Source: Isoetes taiwanensis (Eukaryota > Streptophyta > Lycopodiopsida > Isoetales > Isoetaceae). From it: 64,000 nt of DNA. The translations under genes and the position numbers were made by a program. Below, piece after piece: positions 25,258-37,240 of this stretch. The stretch lies in NCBI GenBank assembly GCA_021234155.1, contig JAJEKV010000004.1, positions 11,842,109 to 11,906,108 of the forward strand, in the 5' to 3' direction. Under the pieces are notes generated by a model that saw nothing but the letters and a program-made list of their open reading frames with translations, searched no databases and was not told the DNA's origin. How positions within the stretch are numbered: position 1 is the first letter of the stretch; each line of letters opens with the position of its first letter.

Positions 25258-25980
25258 CTAGTAAATATCTCTTCGACATTTTTGGTTTTCAATTTGCTTG
25301 TTGAAGCTAGAAAGTGGGTTTTCAGAAGGTTCATTGTAGCCTTTGGAGGCATCTATCGCACTTGACATAAATTTGGAGGCATCATCATATGTTGCACTTG
25401 ACCCTTCATTTAGATTTGACTGCAATTTGAAGCCTGCATACAGCGACATACAAGTAGAATGAAAAATAACATAAGATATTTTAATACAAACTATTAACTT
25501 TTATATTACTTTGTTTCTCACTTTTTGATTGTCCAGTGTGCTCTTCTTTCTTAATTTCAAGTTGCACTGCATTCTCCATCTGGATCTTTTGCTCCTCCAT
25601 TTGTGAGAACACATATCACTTCTCTCTACTTGTATTTGCATATGTGGGATTCATATGGACATCTAAATGACAACCAACAAAACTATCAACATTAAATGAT
25701 GTTAAGAAGTTGATCGCTTAATCACTTATACATACCATATGAGTGTACAACTTCCTCCTCCCTCCTCCTCTCATCATGTCCCCCCTCCTCTTCTCAATAG
25801 AATCAAGATCTTCCTCTACAAAAACCAACGATGCCACAACTTTAACTACCTCGGCTTCCTTCATATCTGCCACTTGTTGCATACATGCATCTACTCCTTT
25901 GCCATTCAATTTCTTGCATATAATGTTTCTCCTTCTCCCTCAATGATTTGTATGTTTTCTTCAACTCTTTCCATTTAATA
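25258..25980 (-). pseudogene. upstream exons, charged coiled-coil-like region
   Basis: Minus strand, upstream of the FCP1-like domain. Pieces include SHIKWKELKKTYKSLREKEK, VDACMQQVADMKEAEVVKVV, EEDLDSIEKRRGDMMRGG, MEEQKIQMENAVQLEIKKEE and a Ser-rich segment DASKFMSSAIDASKGYNEPS. The charged heptad-like texture suggests a coiled coil. At least one frameshift is needed between the first two pieces. Probably the N-terminal part of the same FCP1/C48 gene or an adjacent one. Confidence 0.35.
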
Positions 25981-26147
25981 TGTGACTGTTGTAGCCTGCA
26001 ATCAACCTTTTCCACCTTTAATTAAGTGGACTCCTTCCATTTTGTCATCATCTGTAAGGAATCTGTAATGATAAATGATATACAATTCAGATAAATGTTA
26101 AACAATTCAGTAGATTAGTTACATGCATACAAAGTATATTCCACAAT

Positions 26148-26148
26148 C

Positions 26149-26195
<47 letters not shown>
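26148..26195. repeat. (GA)n microsatellite
   Basis: About 24 GA units. Confidence 0.95.
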
Positions 26196-26198
<3 letters not shown>

Positions 26199-27430
26199 TA
26201 TTTTTTACGTCGTAGCACAAGCCAGCATCTATAAAAACTTTATTAATGCTCAATCCATAATCTATATTCCACCCACTATAATTCAGGTTCAACCTATAAA
26301 ATATAATCCACAAAGTGCAAAGTATAAATCCATAACCACAATTTAACCTTCACAGATGCAAAACCACAAACCCGCGCAATTGCAAAACCACAAACCACAA
26401 TATAAAATTCACCCAATCCACAAACCAAAACATGCAATCACAAACCACATAACGCAATATAAAATTCACTCAATCCACAAACCAAGACACCCGACTCATA
26501 AACCAAATCAAAGGACCGCAATTTAAAATCCACGACCAAACCACAATCATAAACCACAAAACACAAATCCAAATATATAAAATACTCACAAACTCTAAAT
26601 CACAATTCTATAAAGAACCACAATTTAAGGTCTGTTGACCTAAAACCACAAAAATTATGACCACAATAACCACAAAGGCTAGGCTATGAACAAATCAACA
26701 AGTCCACAATAAAAACCCCAATTGAAGTTTACCAATGATTGCTTGGTACGCACAAACCACAATCTTCTGGTCACTCTAGGTTCAAGATTCTACAAGTCTT
26801 TAAGAAATCATATAATCCTAATTCTAGTCCAGAAATTAAAGTTTGAAATACAAGAAGTATAAAGTGAATCTGAATCCTACAATGAAATATCAAAACAGAA
26901 CAATGCTTACTACTAGAATGTCCAAAGGTAAAATCTCCTTTTTGCATCTCCAACTTTGCTGAAACCACATTGTCATTAAACAAAATAAAAACTATAATTT
27001 GTATTACCATATTTCTGTCTCTTGGACTCCACGGTTTTAGAATATAATGAAGCCAATCGTGGTTCAGTGATGACTGAATCTTGTATAGATCTTAGTGCTT
27101 TTTTAGTCCCAATATCTTCCTCGATGGGTAGATTATCTTCCTCTAGCATTGATTTTTTGAAGCATGCTTATAAAAACTCAACCAATCTATATCCTTACCT
27201 TTAACATTATGCAAAAACTATGCTACAGCCATAATTTGACTAACCTGCCCATTTTGAACATAACTCCTTTCCTCATAAATTGCCCTGTAAATGCTCAGAA
27301 AAGCCTCTTTCTTCTTTTTTTTAGAGGCCTCAGTCTATAGGATTGTTTATTCTCCACCCTTTGGTCCCCAATACTTGCGCATCTCTAATGGATCCACAAA
27401 CTTATTCTCATGCTTTAATAAATCGCTATA
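26196..27430. other. low-complexity CCACAAA-rich DNA, no gene
   Basis: From 26330 to 26760 many short variants of AAACCACAAACC / CACAATATAAAATTCAC recur. No coding frame is supported here. A few minus-strand frames (26771-27010) lack any recognisable motif. Confidence 0.5.
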
Positions 27431-27439
27431 TGACAATAC

Positions 27440-28260
27440 ACTATGTTTCTGTGTTCAAATTGGCACTTTTCCGGGCTGTGTGCTAGGGTTTCTGTGGCAA
27501 CCAGTAGACACTTCGACGGACTGTATCTCTCGCATCCGGTGTCAGATTTTCATGTGCTTGGCCTTGTTGGAAAGCTGGTTCAGAGCTTTCTAATGGTGTA
27601 TGATATCTGCATGCTTGTCTTTGTTTCAGTGCTCAAATCTGCACTTTTCCGGGCTGTTTGCTAGGGTTTTGGTGGCAGCCAGTACACACTAGATATCCAG
27701 GAGTCTATTAGCCACTTTCCTTTTTGCCCCCTTTCAGCCCCTTTGCTCCCAACCCTAATTTGGGCAGTCAGAGCATACAAATTAATGTTGAGCTAGGCTC
27801 CAACATCTACCTGACATTGCCATAGCCCAACCAAGCGCCTCTTGGCCTTGCCTAGCCGAGCCACGACCACCTTTGCCTAGCCCAACCGGACTGATAAGCC
27901 CCCCGCCATAGCCTACCTAAACCTGTTTGACTGCCATGGCCCAAGTCATACCCCAAGCCATGGCCACATACACGATCCGTGTGTGGACCCACACTTGGTT
28001 GGTGAGCTACCTCGAGACCAGCAACCCATCCGGGAAGGCCCAAACACACCAACCGCGGTTGACCCCATGAGGCGAGCCCTCTTGGTAAGACCATGAAGCG
28101 GGGCCACCAAGGAAGAGGCTTGAGGCGGAGGGAGAGACGTCTTTCATGAAGAGGAAGGCCGAGCCAAGGTCGGTCGGCCGACAGGCGGGCCCTACAGGCA
28201 ATCCGCCGGTCAAACCTTGGAGCCGCATTCAGGCGCAGGGTTGAGGCCAGCGATTGCACG
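27440..28260 (+). mobile_element. probable 5' UTR of LINE copy b, with two monomer-like repeats
   Basis: Two units about 178 bp apart share GCACTTTTCCGGGCTGT, GCTAGGGTTT and GTGGCA(A/G)CCAGTA (27460-27510 and 27637-27690). They are followed by a GC-rich leader without ORFs. Tandem monomers upstream of ORF1 are a known LINE promoter layout. The link to copy b is by position only. Confidence 0.45.
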
Positions 28261-29380
28261 CCTTTGCGCCTCCGGCGACGAGGTGGAGAACATAACGATG
28301 GATGTTGCGCAGCAATTGGTTTTAAAACGACGTAATCACGTAATTGAGGATCGCCACGACAAAGGCGATGATGGCATCCGCTTTGCTACAAGTTGAAAGA
28401 CAAGAATACCGGCAGGAGCTTGCAGATATGAGGGGGTGTAGACACCGCTTTGGCAGCCTATGGAAGCCGGGACGGCGACGTGAACCGGTAGAGCAGAGAC
28501 ACTCTCAGAACCCCGCCTCGGATCCAGCCGAGGTTGAGGAGGCTAAGGCCACAAGACGAGGGAGCATTGTGTCGCCTCCCCGCCGAGGTTGAGGAGGTCG
28601 CCACTATGAGACAACAAGGAGTCCAGTCGCTTTGGAAGCTAGCCGTGCGTAACTCGAAGCCGAGGAGTAAGGATTTAGCACGATCGGGAGCTACTGGGGG
28701 AGCTTGGCGGCCGCTGCCCAAAGAAGGCAAGGGCCTCCATGCCGAGGCACATGAGCAACTCGCCATTGCGCGGGAGATGGCAAGACATGACAACGCCCCT
28801 GCAAGAGCCGAGCTCCGGACTGGGAGAACGAGAAACCACATCAAAGAACACACCAACCCCGCGAACCCACCAACCTACTGGCGCCAACCTCGAACACCCA
28901 TCTGCGGACACATATCGGATCCGCCGGGCCGCCACCACCGGCGCCCGGCCCAAACCTATGCCTCACCCACCTCAACCAACACACAGTGCGGCCCCGCCAA
29001 ACTCCAGGAATGAGACGCAGAGGAGCCGCGAATGTGGTAGTGCGAGGCTGGACGGAGAGAGTCGGGAGAACATCTCACTTCCGGAGCTCGCATTAATGCA
29101 TCTTGGACGGATGATGTTCAGCATCTGTGACCATTGTAAAGCCGAAGTCGTCATGGAATTCACAGACGGACGCCCGGGTGGTCATCTTCACGCTTGAGAG
29201 CGTGCAGGCGGGTGGCCATCCCGCTGGCGTCAGGGCCGGAAGTTGAAGGGGACGGCTCAGACGTTGGCAGGGACTTGACCCAAAGACGCGACAAGAGACC
29301 CAAAGGCGTGAGCTGGCCAAAGTCAAGGGACCCCCAGACATGGAGGGGCGGCGGTGCTGGTCGAGGAAGGATGCGAGGAA
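28261..29380 (+). pseudogene. LINE copy b ORF1 remnant
   Basis: Frame-broken plus-strand coding sequence. GLHAEAHEQLAIAREMARHD matches GLYAEVHEQLHHCTNEMAKQ in the ORF1 at 34.8-35.8 kb, and the following Pro/Thr-rich and basic stretches occur in the same order. A later GESREN/LPELALMHLGRM stretch aligns with the RRHNVVVHGLSEEAG/LTKRIQDEIL region. So this is the nucleic-acid-binding ORF1 of family L, interrupted by many frameshifts. Confidence 0.55.
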
Positions 29381-29499
29381 TTGAGTGACCAAGCGGGGAT
29401 GCGTGCACTCCGGCCCCTCGGGTCCCCGAGGGGCCCGGCCACAGCATCCACATCTTCCGCTCCCCACGGGACCACCACCACCACCACGGACTGAAGTGG

Positions 29500-30060
29500 C
29501 GATACCGCCACTAAATAGGGATCGCGGCCTCGGCGTGGTATCCCGGAATTGTCGGCTTCCCATGGCGGAAGGGGGCGATCTCAATTCCGCCGCCATGGAC
29601 ATGGACCTTATCTTCCTCATGGAAACATGGGAACATCTTTGGTCACAAGGCTACCGATTTGCCGGGATACGGTGCTACTCGTCTTCAATGAATGCGGGGA
29701 AACAAGGACCACGGAGGAATTGCGTGTTACTACCGGGCGACCTTGGCCCAATCGGTCTCCCCTGCAAAGGCGGTGACAGGCACAACAGATAATGGGTACA
29801 AGTGCGTAACGGCCGATGATGCCCTCTCTTTGTGGCAACTTTGCTACTTCCCACATGCCGAGAGCAACTTTACCACACGCACTTGATGTGGATTGCAGAG
29901 TGAGCCCTATGTCGATCTATATGATGACATACAAGAGTACGCATAATAGGGCAAGGTCATGTTGCTTTGGAGATTTTAATGCCGCACGAGGCAGAAAGCA
30001 GATCCCAAAATTACCTCTAGCCGAGGATGTGTTGCAAATGGACCCTTGAGAGATTGGCCA
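29500..30060 (+). pseudogene. LINE copy b apurinic endonuclease domain remnant
   Basis: Pieces in order: VVSRNCRLPMAEGGDLNSAA with MDLIFLMETWEHL (the ExxD/ETW strand of APE-type endonucleases), then GGIACYYRATLAQSVSP, and CCFGDFNAARGRK, the G-D-F-N motif near the active site. Several frame changes separate them. In living LINEs this domain nicks the target DNA. Confidence 0.65.
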
Positions 30061-32510
30061 AGGGCGCCGGATGAATGACCGGTGTGACACGGTATGGCCT
30101 ACATTTCACCGCATTCCGGGCAAATATCTTTGACCTGGTCATTTGCAATGGGCTAGCCGGTGGCGGGTCCTCCACCGCTTCACTTGTAACGTGGAGAACA
30201 GGGGGGGCACTCGGTTTGGTGGATTACGTGCTAGCTGACGGGCAATGCCTACACTTGATCACTGGCCGATGGTCGGGGACGGTGGGGGCGGGAAGTAGAC
30301 TCACCATCATTTTGTTCTTGCAGATAGATTGGCAGCCAACCGAGCACCCATTGCCCCAACACCCCATGTATCACGGTTTGCGTCACGGACTATGATCATG
30401 CGGTGGTCTATGCGAGGATGCTTGAGCATGAGCTGCCGGAGGCCGCAGCTCCCCACACTTCAACGGCCAGACGCCCGGTGAACCGGCTCCTTCGAGGGTA
30501 GGGGCGGATGCTTTGGGAGAGGCCGCTCGACGATCCATCGGGCTGCAACTACCTTCCCCGCAATCCTTTGGTTCGATGACCGAATGTCGAGGAGCCGGAA
30601 ACGATGGCTCGCCAAGTCTTTGGACCCCACCATTAAGCCCGCTCAAGCAGCCGTCCGTCAATACCGCTCCTTCCTCAAGACCAAGAAAGCGGTACCTTGC
30701 GAGCACCAACAACAGATGTTTGGTCTACTAGACCGCCACCCTAGGGCCTTACGGAGAAAGGTCTTGAGTAAGCTGCCGCGACCCACGAGGAAATATTACC
30801 GGAACAATGGGTGAGATACTTGCGGCGTGCCCATTTATGACACAATGGGAAGCGAGGCGGCAGGTACCTCCAGCAGACGGGCCTAGCACGGGTCATTCTT
30901 GAAGGGATGTCATAATGGGCCCGCAACGCCTCGCTAATGGGAAGGCGTAGATTTGGATGGTATGCGGCGAGCTTCTCAAGTGGGTCGGGCCCCCAATGGT
31001 GCGGTTCTCCAAAGACTCTTCAACAAGGCATTGCAAGAAGGCTTCCCCCGCAATGGACTACCGGTAGAGTTGTGCCCATATACAAAGCGGGACCCCCACA
31101 TTGACCAACTAACTATCATTACCATTATGGTCGATTCTGTCTTTGCCAAGTTGCTTGTCGGGATTCTTGAGCGGACCGACACTTTGGGCGGAAGGATGGA
31201 GAAGTGCGGGGCTCTCACCTTGACAGGCTTCCGCCCGGGCATTCTACTATTGACCATATCTTCACTCTGCGAACACTCATAGAGGATAGCGGAATCAACT
31301 TTTTAACACATCTTGTTGCTTTGTGGATTTCGCAAAGGCTTTTGACACGGTGCCTCGGGATAAGTTGTGGGACAGATTGAGACATTTGGGGACCCCCTTT
31401 GACTTGCGAGAATGCTATATACATACTATAATGAGGCTTGCTCGGTCATCTAGCACACCTTTGTCGGGGAGCGGCCGTTGTTAGTAGCATTGGGTGCGCC
31501 CGAGCTGCCCTCTATCCCGGCAGCTCTTCGGCTTGTACATTGACCAGCTAGAAGAATGGCTATTTTGGAGCGGGGTGGGGGGCTCGAGTTGATGCACCAC
31601 ATAATCGGCAACTCATATATGCCGATGATGTTGACACGCTTTCGATATACCCCGGAAGGACATGCAACGCCACCGGATGCTTTGGACACTACGCCCAATT
31701 CCTTGGCATGAGAGTTAACTTGGCCAAGAGGCAGGGTGCTGCTGGTCCCATCATCCGCACACCACGCCTTCCCTCATTCACTTACCGAGGCGGTGTAGTG
31801 GAGGTGGCTCGATCTTATAAGTATTTGGGCATTGAGTTTTCTACTACACACCTTTGGGATGCATCCATCGGGTTACGGGTCACTTGCAGGTCGAAAGCCA
31901 CGTATGCAATGCAAAACAACAATCACAAGGCGAGTTGTATGCATGGGTCCACCGTGCACACTTGTTCGGGGCCTTGGTTGAACCGGTCCTCCTCTATGGG
32001 GCGAAGTGTGGGGGCCGGTGATATCCCTCACCACTTGGACGATCTAGAGCAGTCTGAAGGCCTTCTTGGCCCGCACGGGAGTGAAATCCACGGTCCCATA
32101 TCGGATCTTGCCGTGGAGGCGGGCTTCCTTCCATTACAAAGGGTCATGTTTGGAGCGTCACATTATTTACTTCGGAAGGTGGTGGCTATGGATGAAGCCC
32201 GGCTGCCCAACCTTGCTTTGGCGTGGCGATGGGCCCTGGCGACTCAAAGTTTTCTTTGGAAAGACAACAAGCCCGGTGGTTCTCGCGATGGAATGTGCGA
32301 GCACACAGATGTGGACCCAGTGCATACACCGAAGGGCGCCGCCTTTGAAGCGAAGCCGGATGCTTGCTTCATGGCCAAGCTTTGGGATGAGAGGCCCTGT
32401 CACATGTCAAGGTGGCAAATTATCGATAGCGAGGTTAATCCCATGCTCACGAGGGGCCCACACCACTACATGTGCACCCATCTACCCATGAAAAAGCGAG
32501 GGTGATTGCT
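30060..32510 (+). pseudogene. LINE copy b reverse transcriptase and C-terminal domain remnant
   Basis: RT motifs in order across several frames: GRVVPIYKxGDP-like PVELCPYTKRDPHIDQLTII, CCFVDFAKAFDTVPRDKLWD (motif A), LFGLYIDQLEEWL (after motif B), and RQLIYADDVDTLS at about 31605-31640 (motif C, YADD intact). MRVNLAKRQG and YKYLGIEFSTTHLWDASI then follow, then the shared C-terminal domain. Frameshifts and stops throughout. Many depart from copy a at CTG/CAG sites, so part of the damage may be consensus error. Confidence 0.8.
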
Positions 32511-32829
32511 TCCATTCGCGACAGTGCACACCACCTCGCATTGAGGCAGAGAGATGGATTCGGGGGCAGCGTGAGGGCGAGTCCGCCGGTCTTTGTCAGC
32601 GAGCCATTGAGGATGAAATGCGCCCTCCGTGCCCTGTCCGGCGTACGAGCATATCCGGGCTCGGTATGCTCGGTTAGTTGTGCCCCATCAGGCCCTGCAT
32701 GAGCTACTGAGCACGGCCTCTGTAGGCTTGTTGGGATTGTACCTCCGGGAGGTAATGGATACGCGGACTCAGTTATGCCCTGTCCGACATTAACCTCAGC
32801 TGTACTTGTGATTATGTATATAACTATGC

Positions 32830-33000
32830 AGTATGTCAGCATCCTTATTACTACTAAGGTTTTTCCCCCGAAAACCCTTCGGGGCGGGGGTTTTTTAATC
32901 CTGGTAGTAATACACCTGCTGCTCTCTCTTTGTACTTGGGTCCCATAGGCCAGTTGGTCTCCGTGGACGATAAAATCATATTCTATTCTATTCTATTCTA
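32830..33000 (+). mobile_element. LINE copy b 3' end with hairpin and (TTCTA)n tail
   Basis: TTTTTCCCCCGAA-AACCC-TTCGGGG can fold as a 7-bp stem with a 5-base loop. It is followed by CGGGGGTTTTTTAATCCTGG, GGGTCCCATAGGCCAGTTGG, TCTCCGTGGACGATAAAATC, and a tail of four TTCTA/ATTCT units. The same terminus, with different tails, is present at 62698-62830 (minus), 8225-8350 (minus) and 6745-6835. Confidence 0.8.
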
Positions 33001-33049
33001 CTATCATTCAAGACAATTCCATTTCTACAACCATGAAATCCTAGGAGAC

Positions 33050-33420
33050 CAAGGATTGAACCAAATCCAGAAGGTAAAAAATCAATTGAAATAGAATCGG
33101 CACTACATATAGCAAAAGCTTTGCCCATGATTCGACAAGCTCTACCTATGATCCGACAATCTTTGTTTGGCTATGATCCACAAGATCTAGCTATGCTTTC
33201 ACAGTCTTTGTTTAGGTTTTTTCACAAGGTCAAAAACCAATCGAAACAAAATCGGCACTACATATGGCAAAAGCTTTGCCCATATTCGGCAAGATCTAGC
33301 TATGATCTGGCAATCGTTGTTCGCCTATGATCCACAAGATCTGTTTGGCTATGATCCACAAGCTATGATCCACAAGATCTGGCTATGCTTCCGCAGTCTC
33401 TTTCTAGGTCTTTTTCGTGT
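33050..33420 (+). repeat. imperfect tandem duplication
   Basis: Two units (about 33065-33235 and 33228-33410) share ATCGGCACTACATATRGCAA, AAGCTTTGCCCAT, GATCCACAAGATCT and a TTTAGGTTTTTTC-like end. Confidence 0.75.
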
Positions 33421-34830
33421 TTTTAATTATTTTTTGGCGGTCCACGTTCTTTTGGTCTACGTGGCATTTGGCTTATGTGGCAAATTCAAAAAGCCTATTT
33501 TCAAGAAAGATATCATGTCAATCCCACTATCATAAATGCTAAATGCTTTGAATTTTTGTGTGTATAAACCACAATCTTGAACTATATTTTGGGCTATTTT
33601 TGTGGTGCAAAAATGAGCAAAATTGAGACATCATATCATGAATCCACCCAACAGCGCTCACAACACAACTACACAATGACATCATATTTTGCTACCAGCT
33701 TATGTAGTGTAACCCTTTCAGTTTGATCTCTCAGAGTAAGATGTCACTTACTTTTTGAGATATCACTTACTAAACTGCATCCTTGAGATCATGAAAGTTT
33801 TCTATTAAGGCCTCTTGCAACTCTAGTTGCAAATTTAGTGCTAACTAAGTTTGTGCTCCACAAAAGTGCTCAACATAGAAGCTGCAAATTCAAAAGGCAG
33901 CTTCGAAGAACATTGTGAGTGTTGAATAGGTTTTGTTGTAAGAATAGTTCACTTCTTATATAGTGAGACTTGTAATAAGCTCTTAGGTAAACTTAGACTC
34001 CTAGGTGTTTATGGTTCCTAATGCTTGCTTCCAAGGATATTTTATTTTAATTCTTTTCTATACCTACAACCTTGTATCTTCAAAAAAGTAAAATAAATTA
34101 TATTGTATAATATAGCAATAGATGATGAAGTCTCTAGCTGAGCAGCTTAGAGAAGCATCAAGGGATTGGAGGCATTAGCTAGTGATTATGGCAAGTACTC
34201 CTTCAAGACATCAAATATACTCAAACAACAGATGTTGTCATTGTTTGAAGCTTCAAATCCTGCATATGCATTTTCCTGTCCAAATGTCTTTACTTGCCAA
34301 ACAATTTAACGTTTAACTATATATATTACACACAAATATTGAACCACAAAAAACATGAACACAACATATCTACCTATTTCTATATACAAATACTGAACCA
34401 ACAAGAAACATAAACACTTAACATACCTACGTTTAAACAATTATGACTTAGCCCCGCAGGGATCACTTTTAAGGGCTCAAATTATTTAGATATAACAATC
34501 AATACGTTAAAATCGTTGACAATTATTATATTCGTCTCCTCGAGCTGTCAATGATTTTATTTTTAGTTGTGGTTGTTTATGGAAGACATGGTGTTTTCTT
34601 TGAAAAATAAGAGTAAAAATAAAAATAACAAAACAAAAACCCAACTATAAACAACCACAACCAGATACTGCCGACCAAGAAGGAAGTAGAACTTGATTCC
34701 AGAAGGAGGTACTGTCAATTCTTAATTACGACACGATATCTATTTTCTATTCCCCGTTTCCCTTAAAATTTCTACCATGTTCATTTCATTGGACCAAAAT
34801 TCGTTGTTTCCACCCAATATACACCGGAAT
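33421..34830. other. no gene; one short inverted repeat
   Basis: No supportable gene. GTTGTGGTTGTTTAT (34566-34580) is inverted at 34647-34661, giving a 15-bp stem with a 66-base AT-rich loop, possibly a tiny MITE. Confidence 0.4.
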
Positions 34831-34833
34831 TCA

Positions 34834-35793
34834 TCCAACAGCAAAAAATTTGAAATGGGCATTAAGTTCTCGTGCCAGTTGACATTGAGCCCCAAGGCGG
34901 CTTGCTCGAGCAATGTGCACTGTAGTCTGAAATGCCATGCGAGATAGGATCTCATCCTGGATGCGCTTGGTGAGGTCTTCTCCTGCCTCCTCCGAGAGTC
35001 CATGCACCACCACATTATGACGTCGGCGGCTCTGCTCCTGCTGCTCACTGAGTCGCGGGGCAACAGTAGCTGTCCCAGCAGGTGATGCCTGTTGGCTGGA
35101 GTGTGTGGACTGCTCACAGCGAGGGCGGTGTGGTGTGCAAGATGGAGCAGGTGGTGTCTGTCTGCCTGTTTGGCGAGTTGTGGGTTGTGGGGCGTATGTG
35201 CCTGTCTGGCCCCGTGTTGCGGCCTCTGCTGCCTGGAGTCGGGAGCCTAGCTCCTGTTGAAATCTCTGCTGCTTGGCCAACTCATTTGTGCAGTGATGTA
35301 ATTGTTCATGGACCTCGGCATAGAGGCCCCTGCCTTGCTGGGCTATGGTTTCTTGGAGCTCATGTATCTCCTGATCTTGTATTTCAGCCCTACTCTGCAG
35401 GCTTCTTAGCTCTGCCTGGCTGGCTTCGAAGGCGGCTCAGATGTTTCGTATTATGGTGACATACCCCTCAGCTTCTGACTTGAGGCGGGAGATAGTTGCC
35501 ACTGTATCCTGCTCAACACCCTGCTTGTCACGTGCCATAGTCTCTATGGTGGTGAGGAGGGAATCCACGCGAGCTCGCAAGTCAGCAAGACCTTGCTTAT
35601 CCTGTTGCCTCTCAAAGTGTGCCACGCGAAGCCCGTCTTCTAACTGCTGCATGCGGGTCTCCATCTCTGCAATCCGTTGCCTTTTCGCTGCCAACTGTCT
35701 TTTGAGCACGTGGAATGTTGAGGATTGTATCTCTGCGGCCAGTCCTGCAATCCAGGCTCTGTTACTCTCAATCTGTTCCTCCATCTGTTTCAT
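34834..35793 (-). pseudogene. LINE copy c ORF1 (coiled coil plus RNA-binding region)
   Basis: Minus strand. From MKQMEEQIESNRAWIAG a long heptad-like region follows (RQRIAEMETRMQQLEDGLRV, LADLRARVDSLLTTIETMAR), typical of a LINE ORF1 trimerisation coil. One TGA (RNI-stop-AAFEAS) interrupts it at about 35437. The frame resumes as QELGSRLQAAEAATRGQ, then a Pro/Thr/Gln-rich linker, then RRRHNVVVHGLSEEAGEDLT, which resembles the RRM-type core of L1-like ORF1p. It stops after HFKFFAVG at 34834. There is no ORF2 downstream, so the copy is cut short. The sequence upstream of the ORF (35880-36085) has T/A-rich subrepeats ending at the CACTA insertion. Confidence 0.7.
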
Positions 35794-35879
35794 GGCCCTC
35801 GTCTGCGCCTATGTCGGGCTTGAGCAGCCTTCATCCATCTCCCGGGTCAATCTCATAGATTGGGTCTTCGCCCCGGGGA

Positions 35880-36086
35880 TACCACTTAGTGTATAAGGGA
35901 TACGCCATGTGCGAGGAAGGGGTCATAAAAAACCCCTTCGTATACGCTTTTTTTAAGGTCTAAAAAATCCCTTTTCGTATGAAATGCATCACTAGAGATT
36001 GGATTTTTTAAGGTCTAAAGAAGCCCTTCCCGTACGTATTCGTACGCTTTAGGTTAAAAAAAACCCCTTATCGTCCACTCACATGG
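35880..36086 (-). repeat. short subrepeats in the LINE copy c 5' region
   Basis: Three or four variants of AAAAAACCCCTTCGTATACG / TTTAAGGTCTAAA(A/G)AA(T/G)CCC occur in tandem. This may be LINE 5' UTR. The sequence just right of the CACTA (GGGTCTTCGCCCAGG, 56106-56121) resembles GGGTCTTCGCCCCGG at 35864-35879, consistent with one LINE 5' region split by the CACTA. Confidence 0.5.
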
Positions 36087-36089
36087 TAT
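36087..36089 (+). repeat. CACTA target-site duplication, left (TAT)
   Basis: TAT immediately outside the left TIR, repeated at 56074-56076. A 3-bp duplication is diagnostic of CACTA/En-Spm insertion. Confidence 0.85.
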
Positions 36090-36099
36090 CACTACTACA

Positions 36100-36700
36100 G
36101 AAGAGGCCATTTGCGACGTCTTATCGACGTGATTAGGACGCCAGACGTCGCATGCACATGTTTTAATCACGTTTCCGCGCGTCGCCGCAAGCGGCGTCAT
36201 TGTGGATTCGTCGCGGTAGCGGCGATCCCGTCGCGAGTGCGGCGTATCTTGACGCGTCTTTGGCGTTCCACACACACCGCGTTCTAATATGTTCTTTGTG
36301 GCGTTTTATCGACGTTGCTTATATGTTCGTGTGATGTTCTCGTAACGTCGCAGAATACTCTCAGAAACTGTCACATCAACGACGTGCTTGCGACGTCACC
36401 CGCGTTTTTCTCACGTCTTTAAGATGTTGCTTGTAAGTCACAAAAACGTAGCAAATACGTCCCAGGAACGTCGCTGTTATGTTTTCAACATGTTCCTTAT
36501 ATGCTTCAAATACGTTGTTTTTACGTCCCAAATACGTGGCAATTATGTTTTATTCATGTGTCATTTTTATTTTATTATTTGAATGTCAAATATTTGTGGG
36601 CATGCCACGTGGCTTTTAGTAATGACGTTTAGTGACGTCTTATTGACGTAAGTTAGACGTCGCTAAGCACGTTGCATTTACGTCCCTTTTTTTTTTTTTT
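36100..36700. repeat. CACTA left subterminal repeat zone
   Basis: About twenty occurrences of GACGT/ACGTC in both orientations (for example GCGACGTC, GACGTCGC, TTACGTCCC, TGACGTAAG). They probably serve as binding sites for the TNPA-like protein, as subterminal repeats do in En/Spm. The zone resumes at 45730-45800 (TTGCGACGC, GCGACGTAC) after the inserted retroelement. Confidence 0.75.
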
Positions 36701-36712
36701 TTTTTTTTTTTT
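36687..36712. repeat. T-tract at the left edge of the inserted retroelement
   Basis: Uninterrupted run of about 26 T. A second run of about 18 T lies at the right edge (45703-45720). The retroelement appears to have entered a homopolymer tract of the CACTA. Confidence 0.9.
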
Positions 36713-37030
36713 ATTATCTTTTACTAGAGCACTAAATTGCTAGGGCATACCTTATACCAAACACACTGTTGTCTATCATATTTGGTTCCATTTCTTATAC
36801 TTGAGTCCTTGATAAATTTATAACTAGTCGTAATTATTAGTGGTGACTTGTTTTCCACTACCAGCCAATATGTTATGCCTTCTTATTAGGTTCTCCACTA
36901 ACACTTGATATTTTGCTTTACTCTAACGTTCAAAACTTACAGACTTGGATATTTATTAACCCATAGTTTTATCTAGGAGGGTTTTTCTTTAAAAATAGAT
37001 CCATTTGAATTATTCGCTGGTTTATGATAT

Positions 37031-37152
37031 ATGATGGTAATAGAAGACGACCTAAACGGCGCTAAAGGCATTACACAGTTATTGCATATGCATCGATTTC
37101 TACCCCAAATCCACAGCTGGCGGATTCACTTGACTCCGGCACAAAGCTTAAG
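37031..37152 (+). CDS. RT-element gene, exon 1a (left repeat)
   Basis: Reads MMVIEDDLNGAKGITQLLHM, then HRFLPQIHSWRIHLTPAQSL, and ends in phase 2 at a good donor (TTAAG|GTATGG). The same exon is duplicated at 43603-43724. This ATG is the best candidate start, since downstream exons join in frame (phase 2, then phase 0). No domain recognised. Confidence 0.5.
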
Positions 37153-37240
37153 GTATGGACAATTCCATTTGGGTCAGATATCTGCTTTTCGGTGGAGCCA
37201 GCTCCTTAAAGCCATGTTAGGTAAAACCGCCTTTGATTAG

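Noticed and set aside
27852-29620. Long GC-rich ORFs on the minus strand (for example 27852-28259, 29093-29620)
   Set aside because: Antisense shadows of a GC-rich LINE; no domain match, and the plus strand carries the ORF1/endonuclease remnants.
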